From an uncultured Alphaproteobacteria bacterium (GTDB lineage Bacteria > Pseudomonadota > Alphaproteobacteria > Bin95): DNA of 32,489 bases. Shown piece after piece: positions 1 through 8,021 of this stretch (positions are counted from its first letter, which is position 1; every line of letters begins with the position of its first letter). Under the pieces are notes generated by a model, which saw only the letters and a list, made by a program, of their open reading frames with translations, was not told where the DNA came from and ran no database searches. The stretch lies in NCBI GenBank assembly GCA_938083135.1, contig CALLKY010000159.1, positions 1-32,489 on the forward strand, written 5' to 3'. The position numbers and the translations under genes are program-made.

Positions 1-142
1 TCATGGCTCCGTCGAGCGTCATTGGCGCCGTCATCCCTTCAAGACGGAGCGCGCCAACGAATGTGGTCGTCTTCCAGTGGCCATGAGGCACGGCCGCCCG
101 GCAGCGCTCGCCTCTGGGCGCGCGGCCATAGCGGCGGGCCAG
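1..142 (-). pseudogene. IS630-family transposase remnant (central part, continues off the window)
   Basis: Read leftward from about 142, the minus strand encodes LARRYGRAPRGERC, then VPHGHWKTTTFVGALR, then GMTAPMTLDG. This is the typical core of the IS630/DDE_3 transposase family, just after the first catalytic aspartate region. The expected DETW-type segment upstream is absent. The frame extended to higher coordinates is unrelated in sequence and meets a TGA near 206, so the N-terminal half is missing. The copy looks like a truncated relic unless the rest lies elsewhere. The C-terminal half would lie outside the window and cannot be judged. The family call is from recognition of the motif string, not a search. 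Confidence 0.75.
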
Positions 143-344
143 TCCGCTGGATTGCGTCTGGCTATGGGCACATTCTCTTTTTTTCGCTCGGATCTTTGCA
201 TATCAAGCCGCATGGCATGGCGTGACACATCCGAAACTCTAGCCTATTGAAAAGTCTGAGCTCTAATCTCCGGGCGTGACATTTCCACAGACGCTGCGTG
301 ACATACACAGAGCAAGCATCGCACAGCTGCGCCCGAATTCGCTT
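143..344. other. non-coding stretch between the IS remnant and the QueC-like gene
   Basis: No credible gene is visible. The stretch follows the 3' end of the QueC-like gene and carries three copies of GCGTGACA (annotated separately). Short open frames on both strands around 22-228 are explained by the transposase relic and have no recognisable protein character. Confidence 0.5.
220..303. repeat. three direct copies of GCGTGACA
   Basis: Identical 8-mers start at 220, 274 and 296. The last two are 22 bp apart and extend to CGTGACAT followed after 3 or 1 bases by CACAGA. On the other strand they read TGTCACGC. Clusters of short direct repeats of this sort occur at the ends of some transposons as transposase-binding sites, and also as operators. 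Which applies here is not determinable from the window. Confidence 0.45.
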
Positions 345-2192
345 CTATTCGGCGCTAATTGAAATCAGATGGACGACTGACGGATTAAGCCGATAGCCGC
401 GACGCGGCAGGTTCTCGATGATCATGTTATCGTCGATGAAGGCTTGGCTCTCGTTTAGTTTTCGCAGCCGACTACGGCAGCGCTTGACCACTTGGCGCAC
501 TGAATCTTCTGACGTCCAACCGAGACCATCCGCAATCTCACTGGCAGTCATGAAGCGAAAATTCTCAAGAGCTCGTCCTTGCGTCTGATCCTCCCAAAAT
601 ATGTTCGCGAGCAGTGTGAGAACCTCCGCGTTCTGGCCTTTCACGACGTCATTGCTAACTTGTACTTGCGGCCGAGCGCTAGGCAGAACACAGATCTCAA
701 TGGCCGCCGCTATGGGCAACCGCATCTCGTCCTGTGAAATTACAGGCTTTTCTGCCCGGTCGGTATCGGCGGCGCCCAATAATGCCAGGAGACAGTCGCG
801 CGGCAGCGTACCTTCTGCGAATTCGTGTCGATGAACTTCTAAGCCCCTGGCGACGGCGGTCACTACTGATTGCCCATGACGCTTCAGCAGCCCAAGAATA
901 CGGAGCGCGGCAAGGTCTTCTGCTCCTTCGTCCGCGCGTATGACACGCGATATTTCTGGAAAGGTGTGGAAGAGACCGGTGTCGTCTTCTCGGTGCATTG
1001 TCCGCGCGATCTCGACCATGCCAAGCGCCAAGGCCCGCTGGGGGCCGACAGGGCGGGCGCCTGTAAATAATGGGGTTTTATAGGCCTCCTGGGGGTCGTG
1101 CACTTCGGCTTGCGCAGCAACGACGGCGAGCCTTCGGTCGACGCATTGAGAGCAAATTCCGCAATGTGGATACTGAATTGTCGCTGACCGGACATTCGCA
1201 CAACTGCGCGTGTCTCTGATGTTGTCCTGCATGCCAGATTGCACGACAGCTTCAACAATCTCGGTTTTCGTGCGATCAGCAAAGGGATTACGCACGCTGA
1301 AAGATTGATTGAACAGCGCACTGAAGACTTGACCGAAACCCTTTAACGCAACTGGATGGGTCGACCGCGTGGCACGGGCGCCGACGACTTGGCGGGAGAT
1401 CGGCAAATTCAAACTTGTCACACCGTTCTCATAAAAGGCGCAGTCGTCTTTACCAAACAGCCTAGCGACGACAGCCGCCAGCGCGGCAAATAGAAAGGAA
1501 CGCGCGCGATGTGTGCTTTCCTTATTGGAACGCTGTGTCAGTTGCGTCCACACAGGAACATGAAAAACACGCGCCTTACCGAACTTTGCCTGGAGAGCCT
1601 GAATCAGTAGTAATTGGGCCTTCGCAATCTGGTTTGCTGATCGATGACTAATCAGCGCTAAGGAGTCATTACTCCGCGCCAGGATCTCTGCAGCGCCCGC
1701 GAACGAATCCAGCCCGCCAGAAAACAGCTGCACTCGATCTATCCTTGGTCGCTCCGTCGCGGCTTCGTCAAACTTGAAATACGCTTGACGTTTGGGTTGG
1801 TTTGTCAGGCCGACAAACTGAAATTCATAAAAATCGTCCGACAAGATCGAAAGCGTTTCTGTCAACGGCGTTAGGACATCTGACCGCTGCCAGAGCTTTA
1901 GGTCGCGCACCGGCACTGTCAGCTTGAATTTACGCCGCCACCGCTTACCCCATTCCGCATCCTTTGCCCCTCCGCGCACAACGTGGGCATCGGCGGCATA
2001 AACAAAGGCCGCGACCTCTAACAAATCGAGCAGCACATCGGGAATATCGGCAACCATCGGGCCGCTGACGTCTTCGATACGGAGCATGACTTCTGGGTCG
2101 AGACCATCCAATCTCAACGCATATGTGTTCGCGCCCAGTCTTTGGCCCTTGGCGGTCTCCCCGCAGAAGAAGACATGTTCACTGCCCGGCAT
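345..2192 (-). CDS. QueC-like PP-loop enzyme with C-terminal winged-helix domain (candidate defence protein)
   Basis: A 615-residue protein. Residues 1-150 are an unrecognised N-terminal region. A PP-loop ATP-pyrophosphatase motif FSGGLDSFAG lies at 157-166, and ENGVTSLNLP with QVVGARATRSTHP at about 255-280. A zinc-site pattern C331...C344-GI-C347-SQ-C350 matches the QueC arrangement. Residues about 545-604 look like an OmpR/PhoB-type winged helix ending in ENLPRRGYRLNP. QueC makes 7-cyano-7-deazaguanine (preQ0); housekeeping QueC is only about 220-240 residues, so this is not the queuosine enzyme. Related long QueC-like proteins are QatC of the Qat system and Cap9 of type IV CBASS, where a deazaguanine is attached to a partner protein (recalled from literature). 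Both catalytic and zinc residues are intact, which argues for activity. It overlaps the end of the upstream gene by 14 bp, so the two are translated together. The wHTH fusion suggests DNA binding or self-regulation (inference). Confidence 0.82.
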   Translation of the reverse strand: MPGSEHVFFCGETAKGQRLGANTYALRLDGLDPEVMLRIEDVSGPMVADIPDVLLDLLEVAAFVYAADAHVVRGGAKDAEWGKRWRRKFKLTVPVRDLKLWQRSDVLTPLTETLSILSDDFYEFQFVGLTNQPKRQAYFKFDEAATERPRIDRVQLFSGGLDSFAGAAEILARSNDSLALISHRSANQIAKAQLLLIQALQAKFGKARVFHVPVWTQLTQRSNKESTHRARSFLFAALAAVVARLFGKDDCAFYENGVTSLNLPISRQVVGARATRSTHPVALKGFGQVFSALFNQSFSVRNPFADRTKTEIVEAVVQSGMQDNIRDTRSCANVRSATIQYPHCGICSQCVDRRLAVVAAQAEVHDPQEAYKTPLFTGARPVGPQRALALGMVEIARTMHREDDTGLFHTFPEISRVIRADEGAEDLAALRILGLLKRHGQSVVTAVARGLEVHRHEFAEGTLPRDCLLALLGAADTDRAEKPVISQDEMRLPIAAAIEICVLPSARPQVQVSNDVVKGQNAEVLTLLANIFWEDQTQGRALENFRFMTASEIADGLGWTSEDSVRQVVKRCRSRLRKLNESQAFIDDNMIIENLPRRGYRLNPSVVHLISISAE

Positions 2193-2961
2193 CTCGCCGC
2201 ACCTTAAGTTCCCGCCGCATCTTCCGGAGTGCGTAAGCCGAGAAGCCTTTGATCTTGTCAGGCGTTAATCCGCCTTCCTGATAAACGGCTTTGCCATACC
2301 AACCGCCGGAGAACTTCTCGACTATCTCCGCCGCTTCCCAACAATGCCGGGCGATGTCATTTGAGAACCGCACCCTTGCGGCGTCGTCATCGAACCGCGC
2401 CGCTGGTCCAACATGATCCGGCAAAGCGCGGCTGAGATAGAAGTTCAGCGTCCGCTCTGTCACCTGTGCGAAAAAGCAGCGCGCCAGGAGGGCAAAACCG
2501 TTACCCGAAGCCAGGCGTCCCACAGCATGGCGAACGTCTTCCGCTGTTGGACCGAATAACGATGGCAACGCTGCGCCGACAATGCGATTGACACTTTCGA
2601 TCGCAGCCATCTGACCGATCTCACCGAGATCGGACCGTTCGCCAATTTTCAACGCTTTTGCATCGACAGCTTGAGATAAAGCTGAAGTCAGTTCGATAAG
2701 ACTAGGCGCGCTTGATACGTTAAGCCCAAGCGCCTGGAGATCGCGTACATAATCCGGCCCACGCGCCGCCAATGGGATCTCTGTCAACAAGGACAGGCTA
2801 TAAAGGACTAGAGGATCAACCGCAGCAATCTTCAGGCCGCCTTCGGCCGCCAATGTGGCGCTTGCTGCGATCTCCGAAACATTGCCGCCGCCTTCAAGCG
2901 CAGCGATCACGTCCCGCCAACGCTTGGTCGCCAGCAATGGCCCAAGCCGAATATGACCCAT
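2179..2961 (-). CDS. unknown 260-residue protein, partner of the QueC-like enzyme, N-terminus Met-Gly
   Basis: I do not recognise a named family. The protein is soluble, largely alpha-helical and has no membrane segment. It begins MGHIRLGPLLATKRW and ends in a basic tail (RKMRRELKVRRDAGQ). The start is placed at ATG 2961, because GGGGAGAG sits about 4 bases upstream at the right distance. A GTG at 2991 in the same frame would add ten residues, but those codons contain that ribosome-binding site. With the ATG start, residue 2 is glycine, exposed after methionine removal. In type IV CBASS and, as I recall, Qat, QueC-like enzymes modify the N-terminus of a partner protein. This gene could therefore encode the substrate, in the position of QatB or CdnD, although no nucleotidyltransferase motif (GS...DxD) is visible. 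The gene is first in the operon; its last 14 bp overlap the next gene. Confidence 0.72.
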   Translation of the reverse strand: MGHIRLGPLLATKRWRDVIAALEGGGNVSEIAASATLAAEGGLKIAAVDPLVLYSLSLLTEIPLAARGPDYVRDLQALGLNVSSAPSLIELTSALSQAVDAKALKIGERSDLGEIGQMAAIESVNRIVGAALPSLFGPTAEDVRHAVGRLASGNGFALLARCFFAQVTERTLNFYLSRALPDHVGPAARFDDDAARVRFSNDIARHCWEAAEIVEKFSGGWYGKAVYQEGGLTPDKIKGFSAYALRKMRRELKVRRDAGQ

Positions 2962-3044
2962 TACTCTCTCCCCAAAGGAAGGTTGACGCACTCATAGGGG
3001 GAAAGGCAATAGGCAGCGAATCAACCCATTTTTTGGTGCGCGAA

Positions 3045-3063
3045 GCTTACCTAGCGCTTACCT
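3045..3063. promoter_or_regulatory. 11-bp-period direct repeat upstream of the QueC-like operon
   Basis: GCTTACCT occurs at 3045-3052 and again at 3056-3063, a period of exactly 11 bp. It lies about 85-100 bp upstream of the ATG at 2961, between the operon and the tRNA gene. OmpR/PhoB-type winged helices typically bind tandem direct repeats with 10-11 bp spacing, and the second gene of the operon carries such a domain. An autoregulatory site is therefore plausible. No convincing -35/-10 pair was identified. Confidence 0.35.
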
Positions 3064-3110
3064 TGGGGATTGTGTGGAGTTGCCAAATCTTCTTAAGCTA
3101 TTGAAAAATA

Positions 3111-3185
<75 letters not shown>

Positions 3186-3320
3186 AAAAAATTTGGTCCA
3201 GCGCTGAAAGGGCTGAAGCAGGAGGGTGATGTAGCAAATTCGGGGGGCTGTCCGCAATAGGGTATCTGGGCAGCCGGATTGCTGGAGCCAGCGGCGTATC
3301 AGCTCGTGCGCCCTTCGGCG

Positions 3321-4445
3321 TTAACGCAGCTTGAAAGCGCGGTACATCCAGGCCTTACCGCGCAGTTCAACCCAGCGATAGACAAGCGCGGAGATTGCTG
3401 TGACGACCAGCAGAAGCAGAATATTGAGCGGGATGGCGAATGAGGTTTGGATGAGGGGGTATTCACCGCTCAAGTAGATAGTATCCATCTTTAGAATGAA
3501 CCGGCAGAGATTGCTGACCGCGATCATGATAATCGCGTGGACCATGTAGATTGAATATGAGATTTCGCCCACATAACGGATCGACCGGGCGTTCATTATG
3601 GTGCTGATATACCCACCGCCTGAAGCGAAAATGTAGATCAACGCGCCAAAGCCAGCGATTGAAGCGAGCTGCCATTCCGGGTGATTGAAAGACCGCGCAA
3701 CAGCGAAAACAACTGCAAATACAACGCCCGCCTCTAGCACCGTTGCAGGTGCCCGGGCCAAGCGCCATGGCTTTGACCGGAACCCGATATAGAGCGCAGC
3801 GCCCGTAAAGAAGCTGGCAAAGCAGCGCAAAATCCCAAAGTCTGTCGTGAACAATATCCCGTGCTCACCGCCCATTTTCGCCAAGACATAGATCGCGACC
3901 AGGGACGCCGCAGCAACAAGCACAAAAACCAGTGCGGCGTGGGCCCGGAATGCCCAGGTCAGCAGAAAGAACATGAGATAGGTGAAGAATTCAACGCTGA
4001 TACTCCAGGCCGGTCCATTCCAGGTGAGGGTTTCGAGGAAGCCCATGGAATGCAGCAGGATTAAATTCAAGCCAAATGAAGCGACATTGTTGCGTTCTGT
4101 CGGGTCAGCGCCAATGCCGTACACCTCAAACACGCCAAGCCGCACCAGGACGAACGGAACCCATACGGCCAGCATGAACAGGTGCAGTGGATACAAGCGC
4201 GCCAGCCGTAACAGAGCGAATTTCTGGAAGCCTAGCCCTGCACGGATTTTATCAAGATAGGCATGGGCGATGACAAAGCCCGAAAGCACGAAAAAGAAAT
4301 CAACGAAGATGGCACCCTGCTTGACGATCATCAGCTTATCGCCGTCCACAAATGGTGCGTGAAACCAGGCAACGATCAAGGCGGCAACACCGCGCCAGGA
4401 TTCCAATGCGCCGAAAAATACGCGGCCGGTCTCCCCTTTCGCCAT
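3321..4445 (-). CDS. membrane acyltransferase, acyltransferase-3 (OafA/YrhL-like) family
   Basis: About 374 residues with roughly ten hydrophobic segments. The N-terminus reads LESWRGVAALIVAWFH, the signature opening of acyltransferase-3 proteins with the conserved R and H. It is followed by FVDFFFVLSGFVIAHAY and the basic motif RLARLYPLH. These enzymes move acetyl or other acyl groups onto sugars of O-antigens or exopolysaccharides at the inner membrane. The length is normal and there is no extra SGNH domain. ATG 4445 gives a TGATG overlap with the upstream gene's stop; a GTG at 4454 adds three residues. It is last in the long minus-strand gene series and sits after a polymerase-like gene, which suggests it decorates the polymer made by the cluster (inference). 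Confidence 0.88.
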   Translation of the reverse strand: MAKGETGRVFFGALESWRGVAALIVAWFHAPFVDGDKLMIVKQGAIFVDFFFVLSGFVIAHAYLDKIRAGLGFQKFALLRLARLYPLHLFMLAVWVPFVLVRLGVFEVYGIGADPTERNNVASFGLNLILLHSMGFLETLTWNGPAWSISVEFFTYLMFFLLTWAFRAHAALVFVLVAAASLVAIYVLAKMGGEHGILFTTDFGILRCFASFFTGAALYIGFRSKPWRLARAPATVLEAGVVFAVVFAVARSFNHPEWQLASIAGFGALIYIFASGGGYISTIMNARSIRYVGEISYSIYMVHAIIMIAVSNLCRFILKMDTIYLSGEYPLIQTSFAIPLNILLLLVVTAISALVYRWVELRGKAWMYRAFKLR

Positions 4446-5770
4446 CACGCCCACCGACCACGCATGGGGGCGAACAGCCTTAAAGCCAGAACGATCAGAA
4501 CCATCGGGATCACCACCAGCACGTAGGTTTGCGGTGAGCCAACATTAATACCGCCAGGGAAAACGAAAAGCCCAACGACGATGCTCATCATCAGGGACCA
4601 CGGATTGCGCCACATATCATCATACGCATCCCGCGCCGCCCGCAGGACATAGCCCGACGCGGCCCCGCCGAGCGCTACGCCCGCCCAACCAAAGTTCACG
4701 AGCCATTCCCCCACCAATGTAATGGGCCAGCCATTCACGGTTTCAGGTTCATAGATTTGCCGGAACCATGCGCCAAGCGCTGAAACCGGTGGATCTGGCC
4801 AGATGGCGCGTGGCACCAAGGCCGCGATGCCGGCAGCGAAATCCTCCCCCCAGCGGAGACCAGCGGATAGATCAAAATCCCGCATGACCAGCAGCAAAGC
4901 GTCGAATTGTGAGCCATGCATGGAGATCGCGATTTGGCGCCAGATGTTTACGCCTTCCAGCGGGCTGATCACACCTTCGGGGAACAGCAGAACATCACGC
5001 GCGACCCGTAAGCCCAGGAACACTGCCAGCATCGCCGTCGCTAGGGCTCCCAGCCGGATTACGGATAGCCGGGCGACGAAATAGTGATATCCGGCAATCA
5101 TGCCGACGGCAGCCATCGCGACGGAATATCGTTGCCCCCAGGCATAAATGCCGAATGCGTTGATGACGAAGCACAGCACGATCGCCCAGCTCCACCAGCT
5201 TGGAATGGCCAATAGGCGAACACGCCGCAAGTAGGACAGGTAGTACAGCGCGAATATCGACAAGAGCACACCGACAACGGCGAATTGCCTGAGAAAATAG
5301 AACCCGGCAACCGCTTTTTCCGCTTTAACGAAGCGGATGGATTCCGCCAGCCCGCCGCCAGACGCGGCAAACAGCCCAACCGTCACAGCGCCCGCCAGTG
5401 CTGTCACCGCAGCCAGACCAACCAGCACGAAGATCGGGCTTGGCTCCCCCTCCAGCCTTGGCAGTATGGCCGCAACAGGCCCTCCCACAGCGCCGCCGAC
5501 GGCAGCGCCTAAACCAAACCCTGCAAGCCATAGCAACGCGCCAGCTTCTGCGATGAGAAGCAACTGAAGGTGCCCGTCCGGGAACAAATAATCTGGCGTG
5601 GCGCTATCCAGGCCGATGGCGAGTTGGATCGGGCGAAACACGAACCAAAACCCGCTCAGCAATAGTGCCAGAAAGATCACATCGAAACGGCGGCGCACGA
5701 AAATGCGCGCCAGAATCATGATCGCGCCGAAAACTGCCAGGACGGACAGAACTGCGAGCACGCGTTCCAT
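4445..5770 (-). CDS. O-antigen/oligosaccharide repeat-unit polymerase-like membrane protein
   Basis: 441 residues with about ten to eleven hydrophobic helices and a large non-membrane loop in the second half containing FAAGIAALVPRAIWPDPP and ETVNGWPITLVGEWLVNFGWAG. That loop pattern (PRxxWPxPP, then a G-EW-NFG motif) is typical of oligosaccharide repeat-unit polymerases (Wzy-like), which join lipid-linked repeat units on the periplasmic face. Sequence identity in this family is low, so the family call rests on topology, loop motifs and neighbourhood. It starts 49 bp after the end of the permease gene and overlaps the acyltransferase gene, so it is probably co-transcribed with both. Confidence 0.72.
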   Translation of the reverse strand: MERVLAVLSVLAVFGAIMILARIFVRRRFDVIFLALLLSGFWFVFRPIQLAIGLDSATPDYLFPDGHLQLLLIAEAGALLWLAGFGLGAAVGGAVGGPVAAILPRLEGEPSPIFVLVGLAAVTALAGAVTVGLFAASGGGLAESIRFVKAEKAVAGFYFLRQFAVVGVLLSIFALYYLSYLRRVRLLAIPSWWSWAIVLCFVINAFGIYAWGQRYSVAMAAVGMIAGYHYFVARLSVIRLGALATAMLAVFLGLRVARDVLLFPEGVISPLEGVNIWRQIAISMHGSQFDALLLVMRDFDLSAGLRWGEDFAAGIAALVPRAIWPDPPVSALGAWFRQIYEPETVNGWPITLVGEWLVNFGWAGVALGGAASGYVLRAARDAYDDMWRNPWSLMMSIVVGLFVFPGGINVGSPQTYVLVVIPMVLIVLALRLFAPMRGRWA

Positions 5771-5819
5771 GTCTAACGATGCTCCCTCGGCTGTTCAGCG
5801 CCCTTGCGGGTGCGCCAGC

Positions 5820-6998
5820 CTATTTGTACGGATCCGCCGCATCGCGGAGGCCATCGCCCAGGAAGTTGAACGCCAGGATGGTCAGGATAACCGGTGCTAC
5901 AGGCAGCATCAGCCATGGATAAAGCGCCACCACGTTGATGTTCTGCGCTTCGGCCAGTAGCACACCCCAACTGGTGATAGGCGGTCTCAAGCCTAGCCCC
6001 AGGAACGACAGCGCCGTCTCACCAAGGATCATACTGGGGACGGATAGCGTCGCGGACGCGATTAAGTGGCTGGCAAAGCTTGGCAGCAAATGCTTGCCAA
6101 TCACGCGCCTGGGGGAAGCGCCCATGAGCTGGGCAGCCTGACAGAAATCTTCCTCACGCAGCGACAAGAGCTTCGATCTGACCGCGCGGGCAAGGCCTGT
6201 CCAATCCAGCAATCCAAGGATGATCGTGATGCCAAAGTAGATAAGCACCGGACTCCAGGTAACCGGCAAGGCGGCGGACAAGGCCATCCAAAGCGGCAGT
6301 TCAGGGAAAGACCGCACCACCTCAATCATGCGCTGGACAACGCTATCGACCCATCCGCCATAATACCCAGCGAGGCCGCCAAGGGTGATGCCGATCATGA
6401 AACTGATAGCGATGCCGAACAGGCCAACTGTTAGAGATATGCGCGCGCCATACACAATCCGGCTGAAGACATCCCGGCCCAAGCGGTCCGTCCCCATAAT
6501 ATGGAGGGCGCCGCCTTCGGCAGGGCAGAACAGATGGAAGCGTGAATTGAACAGGCCGAAATAGCTGAATTCGTCGCTCAGGCAGAAAAAGCGGATTTTC
6601 TGTGGCTTAGCCGTCTTCTCCGTGTAGTTCCGCTTCATCGTCTTAAAATCGAGCTTCTTCGTATACTCGTAGACGAACGGGCCGATGAACTCACCCTCAT
6701 GCATCACATGGATCGATTGCGGCGGGGCGTATATGAATTTGGAATTCCGCGTATCCAGGGCATAGGGCGCAATCACCTCAGAAATGATCGCCGAGAAGTA
6801 CATCAGCAGCAGGAACACGCCTGAGATAACGGCAAGCTTGTGGCGCTTCAGTTTCCACCACATCAGTTTCCACTGGGTGGCCAGGAAATAGCGTTCCTGC
6901 TCCGGCGTCAGCGTTTCAACGGAATATGGATCGAACGGCTCTATAGAGACATAATGTTCGATATTGTTCTTGGGGCCGGTGGGCTGCATGTCGCTCAT
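5820..6998 (-). CDS. peptide-type ABC transporter permease (OppC/DppC-like)
   Basis: 392 residues. There is an N-terminal cytoplasmic tail, TM1 at about 57-77, then a long periplasmic stretch. After that comes the BPD_transp_1 domain with MGTDRLGRDVFSRIVYGARISL and the EAA-type loop LREEDFCQAAQLMGASPRRVI that contacts the ATPase. The C-terminus ends FNFLGDGLRDAADP, standard for DppC/OppC. It is about 90 residues longer than typical OppC; the extra sequence lies between TM1 and the GTDRLGRD motif, reminiscent of YejE. It overlaps the OppB-like gene by 4 bp (ATGA), so the two permeases form one heterodimer. The substrate is unknown. Confidence 0.93.
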   Translation of the reverse strand: MSDMQPTGPKNNIEHYVSIEPFDPYSVETLTPEQERYFLATQWKLMWWKLKRHKLAVISGVFLLLMYFSAIISEVIAPYALDTRNSKFIYAPPQSIHVMHEGEFIGPFVYEYTKKLDFKTMKRNYTEKTAKPQKIRFFCLSDEFSYFGLFNSRFHLFCPAEGGALHIMGTDRLGRDVFSRIVYGARISLTVGLFGIAISFMIGITLGGLAGYYGGWVDSVVQRMIEVVRSFPELPLWMALSAALPVTWSPVLIYFGITIILGLLDWTGLARAVRSKLLSLREEDFCQAAQLMGASPRRVIGKHLLPSFASHLIASATLSVPSMILGETALSFLGLGLRPPITSWGVLLAEAQNINVVALYPWLMLPVAPVILTILAFNFLGDGLRDAADPYK

Positions 6999-7993
6999 TT
7001 CTCATTCCCCGCGCCAAGCCGGATGCGTGGATCAAGGGCGGCGAGTGCAATATCCGATATCAGCACGCCGACGACGGTTAGCAGCGCCAGGAACATCAAG
7101 AATGATCCTGCGAGATACATATCTTGCGCCTGCAGGGCCTCAATGAGCATTGGTCCCGTTGTTGGCAGAGACAGCACCATGGAGACGATGGCAGCGCCAG
7201 AGACGACTTGCGGCAACAGGTTGCCTATGTCTGCAATGAACGGATTCAGCGCCATTCGAAGCGGATACTTGATGAGTAATCGGCGCGGCGTCAGGCCCTT
7301 CGCACGGCCCGTCACGACATACTGCTTCTGCAGTTCATCCAGCAGGTTCGCGCGGAGACGGCGGATCATGCCTGCCGTGCCGGAAGTCCCGATAACAATC
7401 ACCGGCACCCACAGATGCTGCAGCACAGACACAAATTTATCCCAGCTGAACGGCTGATCCAGATAGATTGGGTCCATGAGGCCACCAATGGATATGCCGA
7501 AATACACCTTCGCCAGATACATCATCACCAGCGCCAGCAGGAAGTTCGGCGTGGCAAGGCCAAGGAAGCCAATGAGGGTTAACCCATGGTCACCCCAGCT
7601 GTATTGGTTGACTGCGGAATAGACGCCAATCGGGAACGCCATGGCCCAGGTAAATAGAATTGTTGAGAAGGACAGCAGGAAGCTTAAGTACAAGCGGTCG
7701 CCAACGACCTCCGAGACTGGCAGTTCATATTCGAACGAATAGCCGAAATCACCCTGCAACATCCCGAACAGCCAGATCAGGTACTGCTCCCACATTGGCT
7801 TATCAAGGCCGTACTGCGCGCGCAGGAACTCAACCTTGGCCTTATCGACATCCATACCAGATGCAACGGCTTCGTTGATCATGGTGGTCAGATAATCGCC
7901 AGGCGGCAATTGGATGATGACAAACACCAACACGCTGATAGCGAGCAGTGTAGGGATCATCAGCATGACCCTGCGGGCGATATATCTGAGCAT
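6995..7993 (-). CDS. peptide-type ABC transporter permease (OppB/DppB-like)
   Basis: 332 residues. The N-terminus MLRYIARRVMLMIPTLLAIS is the conserved first helix of DppB/OppB permeases, and five more hydrophobic segments follow. The EAA-like coupling region is RRLRANLLDELQKQYVVTGR followed by AKGLTPRRLLIKYPLRMALNP. It forms the inner-membrane channel with the OppC-like partner and is energised by the fused ATPase encoded upstream. It follows the binding-protein gene by 28 bp and overlaps the next permease gene by 4 bp. Confidence 0.94.
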   Translation of the reverse strand: MLRYIARRVMLMIPTLLAISVLVFVIIQLPPGDYLTTMINEAVASGMDVDKAKVEFLRAQYGLDKPMWEQYLIWLFGMLQGDFGYSFEYELPVSEVVGDRLYLSFLLSFSTILFTWAMAFPIGVYSAVNQYSWGDHGLTLIGFLGLATPNFLLALVMMYLAKVYFGISIGGLMDPIYLDQPFSWDKFVSVLQHLWVPVIVIGTSGTAGMIRRLRANLLDELQKQYVVTGRAKGLTPRRLLIKYPLRMALNPFIADIGNLLPQVVSGAAIVSMVLSLPTTGPMLIEALQAQDMYLAGSFLMFLALLTVVGVLISDIALAALDPRIRLGAGNEK

Positions 7994-8021
7994 TGGCGGC
8001 TCCGTTACGGCTTACGTACGC

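Noticed and set aside
22-228. Short frames on both strands at the left edge as possible small genes
   Set aside because: A different minus-strand frame here matches the IS630 transposase core, which explains the sequence.
884-1321. 145-codon minus-strand frame inside the QueC-like gene
   Set aside because: It is an alternative frame of the same strand as the 615-residue protein, whose catalytic and zinc motifs are unmistakable.
2179-2961. Partner of the QueC-like gene as a CBASS cyclase
   Set aside because: No nucleotidyltransferase GS...DxD motif is visible, so a CD-NTase assignment is not supported.
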